Assembly (NCBI GenBank): GCA_016765135.1
Contig: JAESQN010000044.1
Span: 226,644 to 290,643 of the forward strand
Direction: 5' to 3'
Length of the DNA: 64,000 nucleotides
Source of the DNA: Robiginitomaculum sp.
Lineage (GTDB): Bacteria > Pseudomonadota > Alphaproteobacteria > Caulobacterales > Maricaulaceae
Below, one piece after another: positions 34,278 to 44,142 of this stretch. The first letter of the stretch is position 1; every line of letters starts with the position of its first letter. The notes below the pieces were generated by a model. It saw nothing but the letters and a program-made list of their open reading frames with translations, searched no databases and was not told the origin of the DNA. A program made the translations under genes and the position numbers.

Positions 34278-34985
34278 ATGAAAGCCAGCAAAATGACAAA
34301 TAAGCCATCTGCGAACCAGCCAGTTGAGAGTGCGCCAAAAAAACACAAATTTCTCACATCCCTGCGCAATAGTTTTTTCACGGGTGTTGTGGTGGCACTG
34401 CCTATCGGTTTGACCGTTTGGTTGATCACCTGGTTTGTCAATATCGTCGACACTAAAGTCAAACCGCTAATACCGGCTGATTTTGTACCTGGATGGGTGT
34501 TTGCGATACCGGGGCTTGGTATCATTATTTCCATTGTCGCTCTGTGGCTCTTGGGTGCTCTTGCCACAAATTTTTTGGGCAGTCGTCTGTTGCGTTTTGG
34601 AGAAAACCTGGTGTCGCGGGTTCCTTTGGTGCGCAATATTTACAAGACGCTCAAGCAAATTGTTGTGACTATGGCCCGTCAAAAAGATCAAGCCTTTAAA
34701 GAGGTTTGCTTGCTGGAATATCCACGCAAAGGCCTGTGGGCTATCGGGTTTATCACATCCGACCTGAAAGGCGCACCTGCGGAGCATCTTCAGGATGATT
34801 ATGCGTGCGTCTTTGTCCCAACCACACCCAATCCGACCTCCGGGTTCCTGCTGTTTGTGAAACGCACGGATCTAAAAGTCCTTGATATGACACCTGAGGA
34901 GGGGGCCAAGATGATCATCTCTGGCGGCATGGTTACTTCCGACAAAGATTTGGAAAAACTGGAAAAACCAACACCCTCGCTTTAA
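34278..34985 (+). CDS. DUF502 family membrane protein
   Basis: A 235-residue inner membrane protein with two hydrophobic helices near the N-terminus (F-F-T-G-V-V-V-A-L-P-I-G-L-T-V-W-L and V-F-A-I-P-G-L-G-I-I-I-S-I-V-A-L-W). The soluble C-terminal part has the DUF502 signatures V-P-L-V-R-N-I-Y, Y-P-R-K-G-L-W-A-I-G-F and T-P-N-P-T-S-G-F-L. The family has no firm function and is widespread in Alphaproteobacteria, commonly beside recG as here. A Pro/Gly-rich loop and acidic tail are present. It converges on recG with a 4-nt gap. ATG 34278 is the first of two possible starts; M-T-N-K at 34293 is the other. Confidence 0.88.
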   Translation: MKASKMTNKPSANQPVESAPKKHKFLTSLRNSFFTGVVVALPIGLTVWLITWFVNIVDTKVKPLIPADFVPGWVFAIPGLGIIISIVALWLLGALATNFLGSRLLRFGENLVSRVPLVRNIYKTLKQIVVTMARQKDQAFKEVCLLEYPRKGLWAIGFITSDLKGAPAEHLQDDYACVFVPTTPNPTSGFLLFVKRTDLKVLDMTPEEGAKMIISGGMVTSDKDLEKLEKPTPSL

Positions 34986-34989
34986 CATT

Positions 34990-37083
34990 TTAGCCTGATT
35001 GCATCAGTTTTATCCCAATATCCTGCTCAAACAGATATAACAAAATCCGGGCTGCTTGGCCGCGTTCGCTTTGTAAATCACGGTCGGTGGATGCGAGCAG
35101 CCTTGCATCCGTCACGGCGGTTTCCAGCAGGTTTTTGTGCTTGTCAAGGTTTGCGAGTTTATAGGCTGGTAGCCCGCTTTGGCGTGCGCCTAAAAGATCA
35201 CCGCTACCGCGCAATGTCCAGTCTTCTTCGGCGATTAAAAACCCGTCCTCGGTTTCGCGCATAATGTTGAGCCTTGCTTTGCTGCTCACCCCAAGGGGGC
35301 CTTTATAGAGCAAGATGCAGGATGATTGTTTGTCATTACGCCCAACCCGGCCCCGTAATTGGTGCAGTTGCGCCAGCCCGAAACGTTCGGCATGTTCAAT
35401 GACCATAACCGTGGCGCCGGGCGCATCGACCCCAACTTCGATCACCGTGGTTGCCACCAAAATATCATATTGCCCGCGTTTGAACCCTTCTGATATTGTT
35501 TCTTTTTCTTTGGCTTTCAGACGCCCGTGTAGCAAGCCAACCCGGTCACCGAACCGGGCCGAGAGGTGGGAGAAACGCTCTTCCACTGACGCCAGGTCAA
35601 TCAAATCGGAATCTTCAACCAATGGACAAACCCAGTAAACCTGTTCGCCCTTGGCCAAAACCCGTTCCAGCCCGTCAATGACGGCTTGCATGTTTTCTAC
35701 GGGGACAATGCGGGTGTCTATGGGCAAGCGGCCGGCCGGCTTTTCGTCCAGTTTTGAAATATCCATATCTCCATATGATGTCAGGGCCAGGGTGCGCGGG
35801 ATGGGGGTGGCGGTCATGACCAGTATATCCGGACGCTCACCTTTTTGGCTTAGGCGTAGTCTGTCGCGCACACCAAACCGGTGTTGCTCGTCGATAATGG
35901 CCAGGCCGAGATTATTAAATTCCACATGGTCTTGGAACAAAGCATGGGTGCCGCACAAAACATCAATATGCCCGTCCGCCAACCCGCTTAATATAGCTTG
36001 TCTTTGCTTGCCCTTGTCGCGTCCGGTCAAAGCTTCGACCGTGAGATTGGCCGGGGCCAAAAGTGTGCTTAAAGAGTTTTTATGCTGGCGGGCCAGTATT
36101 TCGGTCGGGGCCATAATGGCCACTTGCGCCCCGGCCTCGCAAACATGGGCGGCGGCCAATGCGGCGACAAAAGTTTTCCCCGCCCCCACATCGCCTTGGA
36201 GCAAGCGCGCCATGCGAGTGTCGGCGCTGAGGTCTGCCTGAATTTCCGCAAATGTCCGCGATTGCGCCCCCGTAGGTTTGAACGGCGCACCGTCCAGAAC
36301 CTCTTTGACATACTCGCCCGTTGCCGAGAAACTACGTCCGCTTTGGCGTCTCGTGTGTTCCCGCGATAGTGCCAGAGCAAGCTGGCGGGCCAGTAATTCG
36401 TCATATGCGAGCCGGCGGCGGTGTAGTGTGTCCTCTCCGGCTTCGATCTTGCTGGTGGGGGCGTGCAGGGCCTGCAAAGCCGTGCGCCAGCTTGGCCAAG
36501 CGTTTTTTGCCACCAATGCCGGGTCTTGCCATTCGGGTAATTCCGGGGTTTTTTCCAAAGCGCCGTCCACGGCTTTGCGCGCCATTTTTTGCGTCAGGCC
36601 AGCGGTGAGCGGATATAGGGTTTCAAACAGGGGGATTTGATCTGCATCTTTCTCCCCATGCTTAAAGGGCACGACATAATCCGGGTGGGTCATTTGTGCT
36701 TGGCCCCGGAAATGCTCTATTTTACCAGATATGATGACATCACCGCCAGGCGGTAATATCCGCAGCAAATAATCCGGACGGGCATGAAAAAATGTCAATT
36801 CAAGCTCGCCGCTATCATCAGCCACAAAGACCCGGTAGGGCAGACGCCGTGTCGCACCGGGGCTATGGCTCTGGACGGTGACTTGCAAAGTCACCATATC
36901 TCCATCAACGGCACTGGTAATGGCGGGCAGCTTTATGCGCTCCACTAGCCCGCTGGGCGGGGTCAACACCACATCGCGGATGCGCCGACCCATAGCTTTG
37001 TCGAGTAATTCCGCCGAGCGTGGCCCAATACCCGAAATGGTCGAGATGTCAGCAAATAACGGAAATAAAATATCTGGTCTCAT
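34990..37083 (-). CDS. recG: ATP-dependent DNA helicase RecG
   Basis: A 697-residue helicase that reverses stalled forks and processes recombination intermediates. The N-terminal wedge/OB domain (about 1-260) holds I-S-G-I-G-P-R; the motor shows L-L-Q-G-D-V-G-A-G-K-T (Walker A), I-I-D-E-Q-H-R-F-G-V (DEQH box), T-A-T-P-I-P-R-T-L-A-L-T and R-G-R-V-G-R near the end. The frame is open to an ATG at 37110, but the usual alphaproteobacterial N-terminus M-R-P-D-I-L-F-P-L-F begins at 37083. It is convergent with the DUF502 gene and ends 4 nt from it. Confidence 0.96.
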   Translation of the reverse strand: MRPDILFPLFADISTISGIGPRSAELLDKAMGRRIRDVVLTPPSGLVERIKLPAITSAVDGDMVTLQVTVQSHSPGATRRLPYRVFVADDSGELELTFFHARPDYLLRILPPGGDVIISGKIEHFRGQAQMTHPDYVVPFKHGEKDADQIPLFETLYPLTAGLTQKMARKAVDGALEKTPELPEWQDPALVAKNAWPSWRTALQALHAPTSKIEAGEDTLHRRRLAYDELLARQLALALSREHTRRQSGRSFSATGEYVKEVLDGAPFKPTGAQSRTFAEIQADLSADTRMARLLQGDVGAGKTFVAALAAAHVCEAGAQVAIMAPTEILARQHKNSLSTLLAPANLTVEALTGRDKGKQRQAILSGLADGHIDVLCGTHALFQDHVEFNNLGLAIIDEQHRFGVRDRLRLSQKGERPDILVMTATPIPRTLALTSYGDMDISKLDEKPAGRLPIDTRIVPVENMQAVIDGLERVLAKGEQVYWVCPLVEDSDLIDLASVEERFSHLSARFGDRVGLLHGRLKAKEKETISEGFKRGQYDILVATTVIEVGVDAPGATVMVIEHAERFGLAQLHQLRGRVGRNDKQSSCILLYKGPLGVSSKARLNIMRETEDGFLIAEEDWTLRGSGDLLGARQSGLPAYKLANLDKHKNLLETAVTDARLLASTDRDLQSERGQAARILLYLFEQDIGIKLMQSG

Positions 37084-37164
37084 TTTTACATTTTGCCCAT
37101 AGTTTTCCATGACTGCAAGGAAATCATGGATTATGGTTTGGTTGTAAAACCGGTTTTGCAGGCA

Positions 37165-37491
37165 TTAAACCGCAACCAAGTCCTGTGTTGCATCAGAGAT
37201 ATGTGTGTGACCAAAGGAGGCCAAGGCCAAGTTTAACTGTTCTAGATCTAGCCTAAGAACCGTAAAATTACCTTTGGTGCGTGTCCGTAAAAACCCACCA
37301 CGTTTGATCATACGAACATGATGTTTGAGAGCAGATTCGGGCATGCCTGTACGTTGGGCCAAATCTCCAAAAGCAATCCCGCTTTTCCCCGCCGCTTGCA
37401 ATGCCTGAACGATAGCAATCCTGCGGTGGTGCCCAAGCGCATCAAACATATGCGCCAATTTTTTCCGGCTTTGTAATGTAGCGCTGTGCAT
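37165..37491 (-). CDS. ArsR-family winged-helix regulator
   Basis: A 108-residue single-domain DNA-binding protein. The winged helix spans about residues 10-85: M-F-D-A-L-G-H-H-R-R-I-A-I-V-Q-A-L, then F-G-D-L-A-Q-R-T-G-M-P-E-S-A-L-K-H-H-V-R-M-I-K-R-G-G-F as the recognition helix and wing. No Cys pairs are present, so metal sensing of the ArsR type is unlikely; non-metal ArsR members respond to redox or metabolites. It is divergent from sdhE-mfd, and a 22-bp perfect palindrome lies between them at 37594-37615, a possible own operator. It sits 81 nt upstream of recG on the same strand. Confidence 0.87.
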   Translation of the reverse strand: MHSATLQSRKKLAHMFDALGHHRRIAIVQALQAAGKSGIAFGDLAQRTGMPESALKHHVRMIKRGGFLRTRTKGNFTVLRLDLEQLNLALASFGHTHISDATQDLVAV

Positions 37492-37593
37492 AATAATTGA
37501 CCTCTATATTTTTGTAGTCAGAATATCTCTATAGTTAGAAACCTTCTTGTTAAAAACACCGCTTCCACCAAAGAAGCAGCTTGTTTATTAAAA

Positions 37594-37615
37594 AATACAA
37601 AACTAGTTTTGTATT
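37594..37615. promoter_or_regulatory. 22-bp perfect palindrome between ArsR-type gene and sdhE
   Basis: AATACAAAACT (37594-37604) is followed directly by its exact complement AGTTTTGTATT (37605-37615) with no spacer. It lies 103 nt upstream of the ArsR-type start and 90 nt upstream of sdhE. The length and symmetry fit an operator for a dimeric winged-helix protein. Confidence 0.55.
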
Positions 37616-37704
37616 CGAATATTGTCAAGGTGGTTTCGGGTTTTCGTGTGTTTTGGGTGTACAATTAAATGATAAATACTATAGACCCCTCCTTGGAGAT
37701 TCTT

Positions 37705-37977
37705 ATGGCTAAGTATAAAAATGAAAAGCGTATAAAAAAGCTGATACATCGTTCTGGCTATCGGGGCTTTAAAGAGGTTGATTTGATCCTGGGCGGTTTT
37801 GCCAAAACCCATGCTCGCGAGTTGAACGTTGATGAGTTTACCCAGTTTGAGGAATTGCTCGAAGAAAAAGACCATGATATTTACGATTGGATTACTGGTA
37901 CTCAGGAAGTACCAGAAGAGTTCGATACCCCCTTGTTCGCCAAGCTATGCAGCTTCACACCTGATATATTGAAATAA
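37705..37977 (+). CDS. sdhE: Succinate dehydrogenase flavinylation factor SdhE
   Basis: A 90-residue DUF339/Sdh5 protein that helps attach FAD covalently to SdhA. The key motif is S-G-Y-R-G-F-K-E-V-D-L-I-L-G-G-F-A near residue 18, containing the R-G-x-x-E core, and the acidic C-terminal part has the family's D-I-Y-D-W-I-T-G. An upstream ATG at 37669 is possible, but ATG 37705 has GGAG at good spacing and matches the family length. Its stop is immediately followed by the ATG of mfd; this sdhE-mfd pairing is common in Alphaproteobacteria. Confidence 0.93.
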   Translation: MAKYKNEKRIKKLIHRSGYRGFKEVDLILGGFAKTHARELNVDEFTQFEELLEEKDHDIYDWITGTQEVPEEFDTPLFAKLCSFTPDILK

Positions 37978-40900
37978 ATGCAAACCATACAGACATATGC
38001 GGATGCCAAAGGGGTTTGGCAGGTTGGGGAGTTGGCCGAGGGGGCTGATGCTTATGTTTTTGCCAAAGCAGCCCATTTGCGCTGGAAGATGGGGCGCGGC
38101 GGGCTTTGCGTATTTGTCGCCCGCGACGAAGCTCGCGCCGGGGCGTTTCGTGCCGCCGTTGAATTTTTTGCCCAAAAGCACGACCAGAAGAATGATATAG
38201 AGGTGCTGTATTTCCCGTCCTGGGATTGCCTGCCCTATGACCGTATTTCGCCCAGCCGCACGATCGCATCAAGACGGGCAGGGTGCTTGCACCATTTATG
38301 CCGTCTGGACGAGGCGAAACCCACAATCCTTGTGACCACCATCAATGCTCTGTGCCAAAAAGTACCGCCGCGTACACTCATGGGCAAGGCCGGTTTGCGC
38401 CTGGTCGAAGGGACGCAGGTTAAGCGCGAAGCTTTGGAGCAATATTTCACCATGAACGGCTACACGCGGGCGTCTATGGTGATCGAGCCGGGCGATTACG
38501 CCATTAGAGGTTCGCTGGTTGACGTGTTTCCGCCCGGATTTGAACAACCCGTACGTCTAGATTTTTTTGGTGACGAATTGGAAAGCCTGCGCTCCTTTGA
38601 TGCGGACAGCCAGCGTTCGACCACGCGCCATGACAGGCTTGATTTGTCGCCCGTTAGCGAGGTGTTTCTTAACCCCGGTAGCATTGCCAAATTTCGCACA
38701 TCTTACATCGCCGCATTTGGCGGCGGACTAAGCAATGACCCGGTCTATGCCGCAGTGACCCAGGGCATTCGCTACCAGGGTCTGGAGCATTGGTTGCCAT
38801 TGTTTACAGACAAGCTCGAAACGGTGTTTGATTATGTGCCGGACACATCGCTATGGGCGTTTGATGCCCAGTGTACAGAGGCCCGCAGTGAGCGCGATAA
38901 ATTGATCACCGATTATTACCAGGCCCGGCAAGGTCATATAGAGGAGACATCCGCCTATAGGGCCTTGCCGCCCGAACGGTTATATATGGACAGTACGGAT
39001 TTTGAAGATAAGGTAAATTGTATAACCGCCCGTAATCATTCACCTTTTACATTGGCGGTTTCAGACAACACTATGAATATGGCCGCGGCTGCGGCCCGGA
39101 ATTTCTCCAAGGAACGCCAAAGCGAAGGCGTCAATGTCTTTGGGATTGCGGCGGATCATTTGCAAGACATGGCCCGCTCTGGACAAAAAGTCCTGCTGGC
39201 TTCATGGACGGACGGGTCTAGCGAACGGATGGGCGGGGTGTTCGCTGATCATGATTTGGTTATAGGTGCAATCAGCACGGCCGCCGAAATGTCAAACCTG
39301 GAGCCTGGTGCCATTAAGCGCATCGTCCTGCCCATAGAAAACGGATTTACCTACGGCGATATTAGTGTCCTCAGCGAGCAGGATATACTGGGCGACCGAT
39401 TGGTGCGGCGGGGGCGGCGCAACAAAGGCAAAAACTTTATCGCCGAGGTTTCCGCTTTGTCCGAGGGCGATTTGGTCATCCATATTGACCACGGGTTAGG
39501 GCGTTATTTGGGACTTGAGACCTTGCCCGTTGGCGGCGCACCCCATGATTGCCTAAAAATAGAATATGCGGGCGGTAGCACCTTATATCTTCCGGTAGAA
39601 AATATCGAGCTATTATCCCGCTACGGAGCAGGGGGTGACAACCCGGTGCTTGACCGTTTGGGCGGGGCGGCCTGGCAATCGCGCAAGGCCAAAGCCAAAC
39701 AACGCTTGAAAGACATGGCCGAGCGGTTGATTAAAATTGCCGCCGCACGCGCTCTAAAAACCTGCGACCCTGTCGAGGTCGCGGACGGGGAATTTGCCGA
39801 ATTTTGCGCCCGTTTCCCCTATGTGGAAACCGAAGACCAAATGGGTGCTATCGAAGACGTGGTGGAGGATCTCACCAGTGGCCGCCCTATGGACAGGTTG
39901 GTGTGCGGTGATGTGGGGTTTGGCAAGACCGAAGTGGCTTTGCGCGCTGCCTATCTTATGGCCATGAACGGCCAGCAGGTCGCCGTGGTCACACCGACAA
40001 CAATCCTGTGCCGCCAGCATTTTGCGACCTTTACGGAGCGTTTCAAGGGCCTGCCCATAAAAATCAGGCAATTATCACGCCTGGTATCCACCAAAGACGC
40101 CAAAGCGGCCCGTGAGGAACTGGCGAACGGGCAATGCGACATCATTATTGGCACCCATGCTTTGCTGGCAAAGTCGGTGAAATTTTCCGACCTTGGTTTG
40201 TTGATTGTAGATGAGGAACAACGCTTCGGGGTTGGCCATAAGGAACGCTTGAAGGCCTTGCGCACCAATGTGCATGTATTGACACTCACCGCCACACCTA
40301 TCCCGCGCACCTTGCAAATGGCCTTGTCCGGTATCCGGGATTTGTCATTGATCGCCACCCCGCCCGTAGACCGTTTGGCCGTGCGCACTTACATCACACC
40401 TTGGGATATGGTGATTTTGCGCGAGGCATTATTGCGTGAGCGTTACCGGGGTGGGCAAAGTTTTTTCGTGGTGCCGCGCATTGCTGATCTGCGCAGATGC
40501 GAGGAATTTTTGCGTGAACATGTGCCGGAGGTAAGCTATGTCATGGCCCACGGCCAGATGAAACCTTCCAACCTTGAAGATGTGATGACCGCTTTTTATG
40601 ACCGCAAATATGATGTACTATTGTCTACATCTATCATCGAAAGCGGCATAGATATTCCGTCTGCCAATACGATGATTATTTATCGGGCTGACCGCTTTGG
40701 GTTGGCGCAGCTTTACCAGATGCGCGGACGGGTTGGACGCTCGAAAGTCCGTGCCTATGCTTATATGACGACACCGGAACAACGGGTGATGACCAAGGGC
40801 GCATTGCAGCGCCTCAAAATATTGCAGTCATTGGATACATTGGGCGCAGGGTTTTCTCTGGCCAGTCATGATTTGGATATGCGCGGGGGCGGCAATCCTC

Positions 40901-41451
40901 TGGGCGAAGAACAATCGGGTCATGTCAAGGACTTGGGCGTAGAACTTTATCAACATATGCTCGAAGAAGCCGTAGCGGAACTGCGCGAAGACGACAGTGT
41001 GACGAGCCGCTCTTGGTCGCCGCAGGTCAATGTTGGTGTGCCGATATTGATCCCCGAAACCTATGTAGAAGACTTACACGTTAGGCTATCGCTATACCGT
41101 CGTTTGTCGGAACTGGAAGACGGTGCCGCAAGTAATGCCTTTGCAGCGGAGCTTATCGACCGCTTTGGCCCATTGCCCCGAGAAGTGGACTATCTCTTGC
41201 AGGTCATGTCCATAAAACGCCTGGCCCGCACCGCCAAAGTCGCCAAGATTGATGCAGGCCCCAAAGGCGCGGTGTTCACATTCCGACACGAAGACATCAA
41301 AGACCCGGCCATGATATTGGGCGCCATGCAGTCCCACCCAAATTGGCGCTTGCGCCCCGACCAGACAATATTGGTGCCCGCTCATTTGGTGGACCCGGCC
41401 ATAAGGTTAAACAGTGTGGAACAAACGCTAAAAACTTTAGTAAAGGGTTAG
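37978..41451 (+). CDS. mfd: Transcription-repair coupling factor Mfd
   Basis: A 1157-residue DNA translocase that removes RNA polymerase stalled at lesions and recruits UvrA. In order: UvrB-homology N-terminal part (P-S-W-D-C-L-P-Y-D, near residue 80), the RNA polymerase-interaction domain (L-S-E-G-D-L-V-I-H-I-D-H-G-L-G-R-Y, near 500), and the RecG-like motor with C-G-D-V-G-F-G-K-T-E-V-A (near 642), D-E-E-Q-R-F-G-V-G and R-G-R-V-G-R-S. The C-terminal TRCF domain closes the protein. It begins on the base after the sdhE stop. It converges on glnA with a 12-nt gap. Confidence 0.97.
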   Translation: MQTIQTYADAKGVWQVGELAEGADAYVFAKAAHLRWKMGRGGLCVFVARDEARAGAFRAAVEFFAQKHDQKNDIEVLYFPSWDCLPYDRISPSRTIASRRAGCLHHLCRLDEAKPTILVTTINALCQKVPPRTLMGKAGLRLVEGTQVKREALEQYFTMNGYTRASMVIEPGDYAIRGSLVDVFPPGFEQPVRLDFFGDELESLRSFDADSQRSTTRHDRLDLSPVSEVFLNPGSIAKFRTSYIAAFGGGLSNDPVYAAVTQGIRYQGLEHWLPLFTDKLETVFDYVPDTSLWAFDAQCTEARSERDKLITDYYQARQGHIEETSAYRALPPERLYMDSTDFEDKVNCITARNHSPFTLAVSDNTMNMAAAAARNFSKERQSEGVNVFGIAADHLQDMARSGQKVLLASWTDGSSERMGGVFADHDLVIGAISTAAEMSNLEPGAIKRIVLPIENGFTYGDISVLSEQDILGDRLVRRGRRNKGKNFIAEVSALSEGDLVIHIDHGLGRYLGLETLPVGGAPHDCLKIEYAGGSTLYLPVENIELLSRYGAGGDNPVLDRLGGAAWQSRKAKAKQRLKDMAERLIKIAAARALKTCDPVEVADGEFAEFCARFPYVETEDQMGAIEDVVEDLTSGRPMDRLVCGDVGFGKTEVALRAAYLMAMNGQQVAVVTPTTILCRQHFATFTERFKGLPIKIRQLSRLVSTKDAKAAREELANGQCDIIIGTHALLAKSVKFSDLGLLIVDEEQRFGVGHKERLKALRTNVHVLTLTATPIPRTLQMALSGIRDLSLIATPPVDRLAVRTYITPWDMVILREALLRERYRGGQSFFVVPRIADLRRCEEFLREHVPEVSYVMAHGQMKPSNLEDVMTAFYDRKYDVLLSTSIIESGIDIPSANTMIIYRADRFGLAQLYQMRGRVGRSKVRAYAYMTTPEQRVMTKGALQRLKILQSLDTLGAGFSLASHDLDMRGGGNPLGEEQSGHVKDLGVELYQHMLEEAVAELREDDSVTSRSWSPQVNVGVPILIPETYVEDLHVRLSLYRRLSELEDGAASNAFAAELIDRFGPLPREVDYLLQVMSIKRLARTAKVAKIDAGPKGAVFTFRHEDIKDPAMILGAMQSHPNWRLRPDQTILVPAHLVDPAIRLNSVEQTLKTLVKG

Positions 41452-41463
41452 CAACAGCGCGAC

Positions 41464-42867
41464 TTAACTCTTATAATACATGTCAAACTCGACCGGGTGG
41501 GGGTGCATGGCCAGGCGGTGAACTTCAGCCATTTTTAGCTCGATATATGCATCGATTTGGTCGTCATCGAACACGCCGCCTGCTTTGAGGAAACCGCGAT
41601 CAGAATCTAGGTTCTCCAGAGCTTCGCGTAATGAACCACACACTTGCGGTATGTTGGCGGCCTCTTGGGGCGGCAGGTCGTACAAGTCTTTATCCATAGG
41701 ATCGCCGGGATGGATTTTGTTTTTGATGCCATCAAGGCCCGCCATGAGCAGGGCCGTATAGGTTAGATACGGATTGCCAGCCGGGTCAGGGAAGCGGACT
41801 TCCAGGCGCTTGCCAGCCGGCGAAGCACACCACGGAATACGCACGGACGCCGAGCGGTTGCGAGCTGAATAGGCCAGCATGACCGGGGCTTCAAAGCCTG
41901 GCACCAGGCGTTTGTAGGAATTGGTGGTGGAGTTGGCAAAGGCGTTGATGGCTTTGGCATGTTTGATAATGCCGCCTATGTAGTAAAGACACGCCTCGGA
42001 CAGTCCCGCATATTCGTCGCCCGCAAACAAAGGTTTGCCGTCTTTCCAGATCGACTGATGCACATGCATACCGGTGCCGTTATCATCATGGATTGGTTTA
42101 GGCATAAAGGTCGCCGTCTTGCCGTGGGCATGGGCGACATTGTGGACGATATATTTATAAAGCTGCATCCGGTCACCCATAGTCAAAAGCGTGGCGTATC
42201 TCATGCCAAGCTCGTGCTGGGACGGGGCGACTTCGTGGTGATGCTTTTCAGGTTGCAGGCCAAGCTCTGTCATGACCGACAACATTTCGGTGCGCATGTC
42301 TTGTTCATGGTCGATGGGGGGAACGGGGAAATAACCGCCCTTTGGCCCCGGACGATGGCCCATATTGCCGCCTGCATACTGGGTGCCGGAATTATAGGGG
42401 CCTTCGGCTGAATCTAGTGAATAGCCGGTGTTCTGTTGGTCAGTGTTCCAGCACACGTCATCAAACACGAAAAACTCGGCTTCGGGGCCGAAATATACGG
42501 TGTCACCAATGCCTGCGGTTTTGATATAGGTTTCGGCCTGTTTCGCGGTGCCGCGTGGGTCACGGTTATAGGGTTCGGCGGTGTCCGGCTCTAAGATGTC
42601 GCAAAACATGGTCAAGGTGTCTTGCTGGTAAAACGGATCAATATCTGCCGTGTCCGGGTCGGGCATCAGCACCATGTCGCTTTCGTTGATGGATTTCCAA
42701 CCAGCGATTGAGGAACCATCAAACATGGTGCCGTCTTCGAATAAATCTTCGTCAACCATAGTGGCGTCAAAGGTCACGTGCTGCATTTTGCCAAGCACAT
42801 CCGTAAAGCGCAAGTCAACAAACCCGATTTTCTCATCTTTGATTTTCTTCAATATTTTCTCAGACAT
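41464..42867 (-). CDS. glnA: Glutamine synthetase, type I
   Basis: A 467-residue GSI-beta enzyme making glutamine from glutamate, ammonia and ATP. Signatures include [28 protein letters not shown], and the adenylylation site D-L-Y-D-L-P-P-Q-E near residue 390, showing control by GlnE-type adenylylation. The frame opens at GTG 42879, but ATG 42867 with GAGAG upstream matches family proteins. It lies 32 nt downstream of glnB, forming the standard nitrogen operon. Confidence 0.97.
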   Translation of the reverse strand: MSEKILKKIKDEKIGFVDLRFTDVLGKMQHVTFDATMVDEDLFEDGTMFDGSSIAGWKSINESDMVLMPDPDTADIDPFYQQDTLTMFCDILEPDTAEPYNRDPRGTAKQAETYIKTAGIGDTVYFGPEAEFFVFDDVCWNTDQQNTGYSLDSAEGPYNSGTQYAGGNMGHRPGPKGGYFPVPPIDHEQDMRTEMLSVMTELGLQPEKHHHEVAPSQHELGMRYATLLTMGDRMQLYKYIVHNVAHAHGKTATFMPKPIHDDNGTGMHVHQSIWKDGKPLFAGDEYAGLSEACLYYIGGIIKHAKAINAFANSTTNSYKRLVPGFEAPVMLAYSARNRSASVRIPWCASPAGKRLEVRFPDPAGNPYLTYTALLMAGLDGIKNKIHPGDPMDKDLYDLPPQEAANIPQVCGSLREALENLDSDRGFLKAGGVFDDDQIDAYIELKMAEVHRLAMHPHPVEFDMYYKS

Positions 42868-42899
42868 AGCATCTCTCACTTAAAGTTAAATTGGTAAAT

Positions 42900-43795
<896 letters not shown>

Positions 43796-44140
43796 ATGAC
43801 TTTTAAAAGTGTACGTAATTTGAGTGTTGTTGCTATGGCAGGACTTTTGAGCAGTTGCGCCAGTGTCAAAATTCCGGATTTTGATTTTATGAAATTCCCT
43901 GAGTTCAAGAAAGACGCAGAGAATGTCGGTGATTTTCCAAAAGTCGAAGATGCGCCGCAAGCCCCTAAAAATGTTCGGTCTGATGATCAGTGGGACGCTG
44001 CGGCAAAAAACATCATGGCCGAACGAGACGGTTTGGTTATCCCAAATGATATAGATGCTAAAACCGATGCGGAGATAAAGCGCGAAATGCAAAACCTGCG
44101 CGATGAAGTCGATGCCTATAAAAAAGATGATCCAGAATAA
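43796..44140 (+). CDS. Small lipoprotein of unknown function
   Basis: A 114-residue protein with a lipoprotein signal: basic start, hydrophobic S-V-V-A-M-A-G and lipobox L-L-S-S-C-A-S (Cys after residue 20). The mature part is charged and probably helical, with K-F-P-E-F-K-K-D-A-E, then D-A-E-I-K-R-E-M-Q-N-L-R-D-E-V-D-A-Y-K-K-D, which could form a short coiled coil. The frame is open to 43730; ATG 43796 is chosen because it gives a normal lipoprotein signal, and GGATGG lies before it. It stops 2 nt before the recJ start, so the two are probably co-transcribed. The protein family is not recognised. Confidence 0.72.
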   Translation: MTFKSVRNLSVVAMAGLLSSCASVKIPDFDFMKFPEFKKDAENVGDFPKVEDAPQAPKNVRSDDQWDAAAKNIMAERDGLVIPNDIDAKTDAEIKREMQNLRDEVDAYKKDDPE

Positions 44141-44142
44141 GT

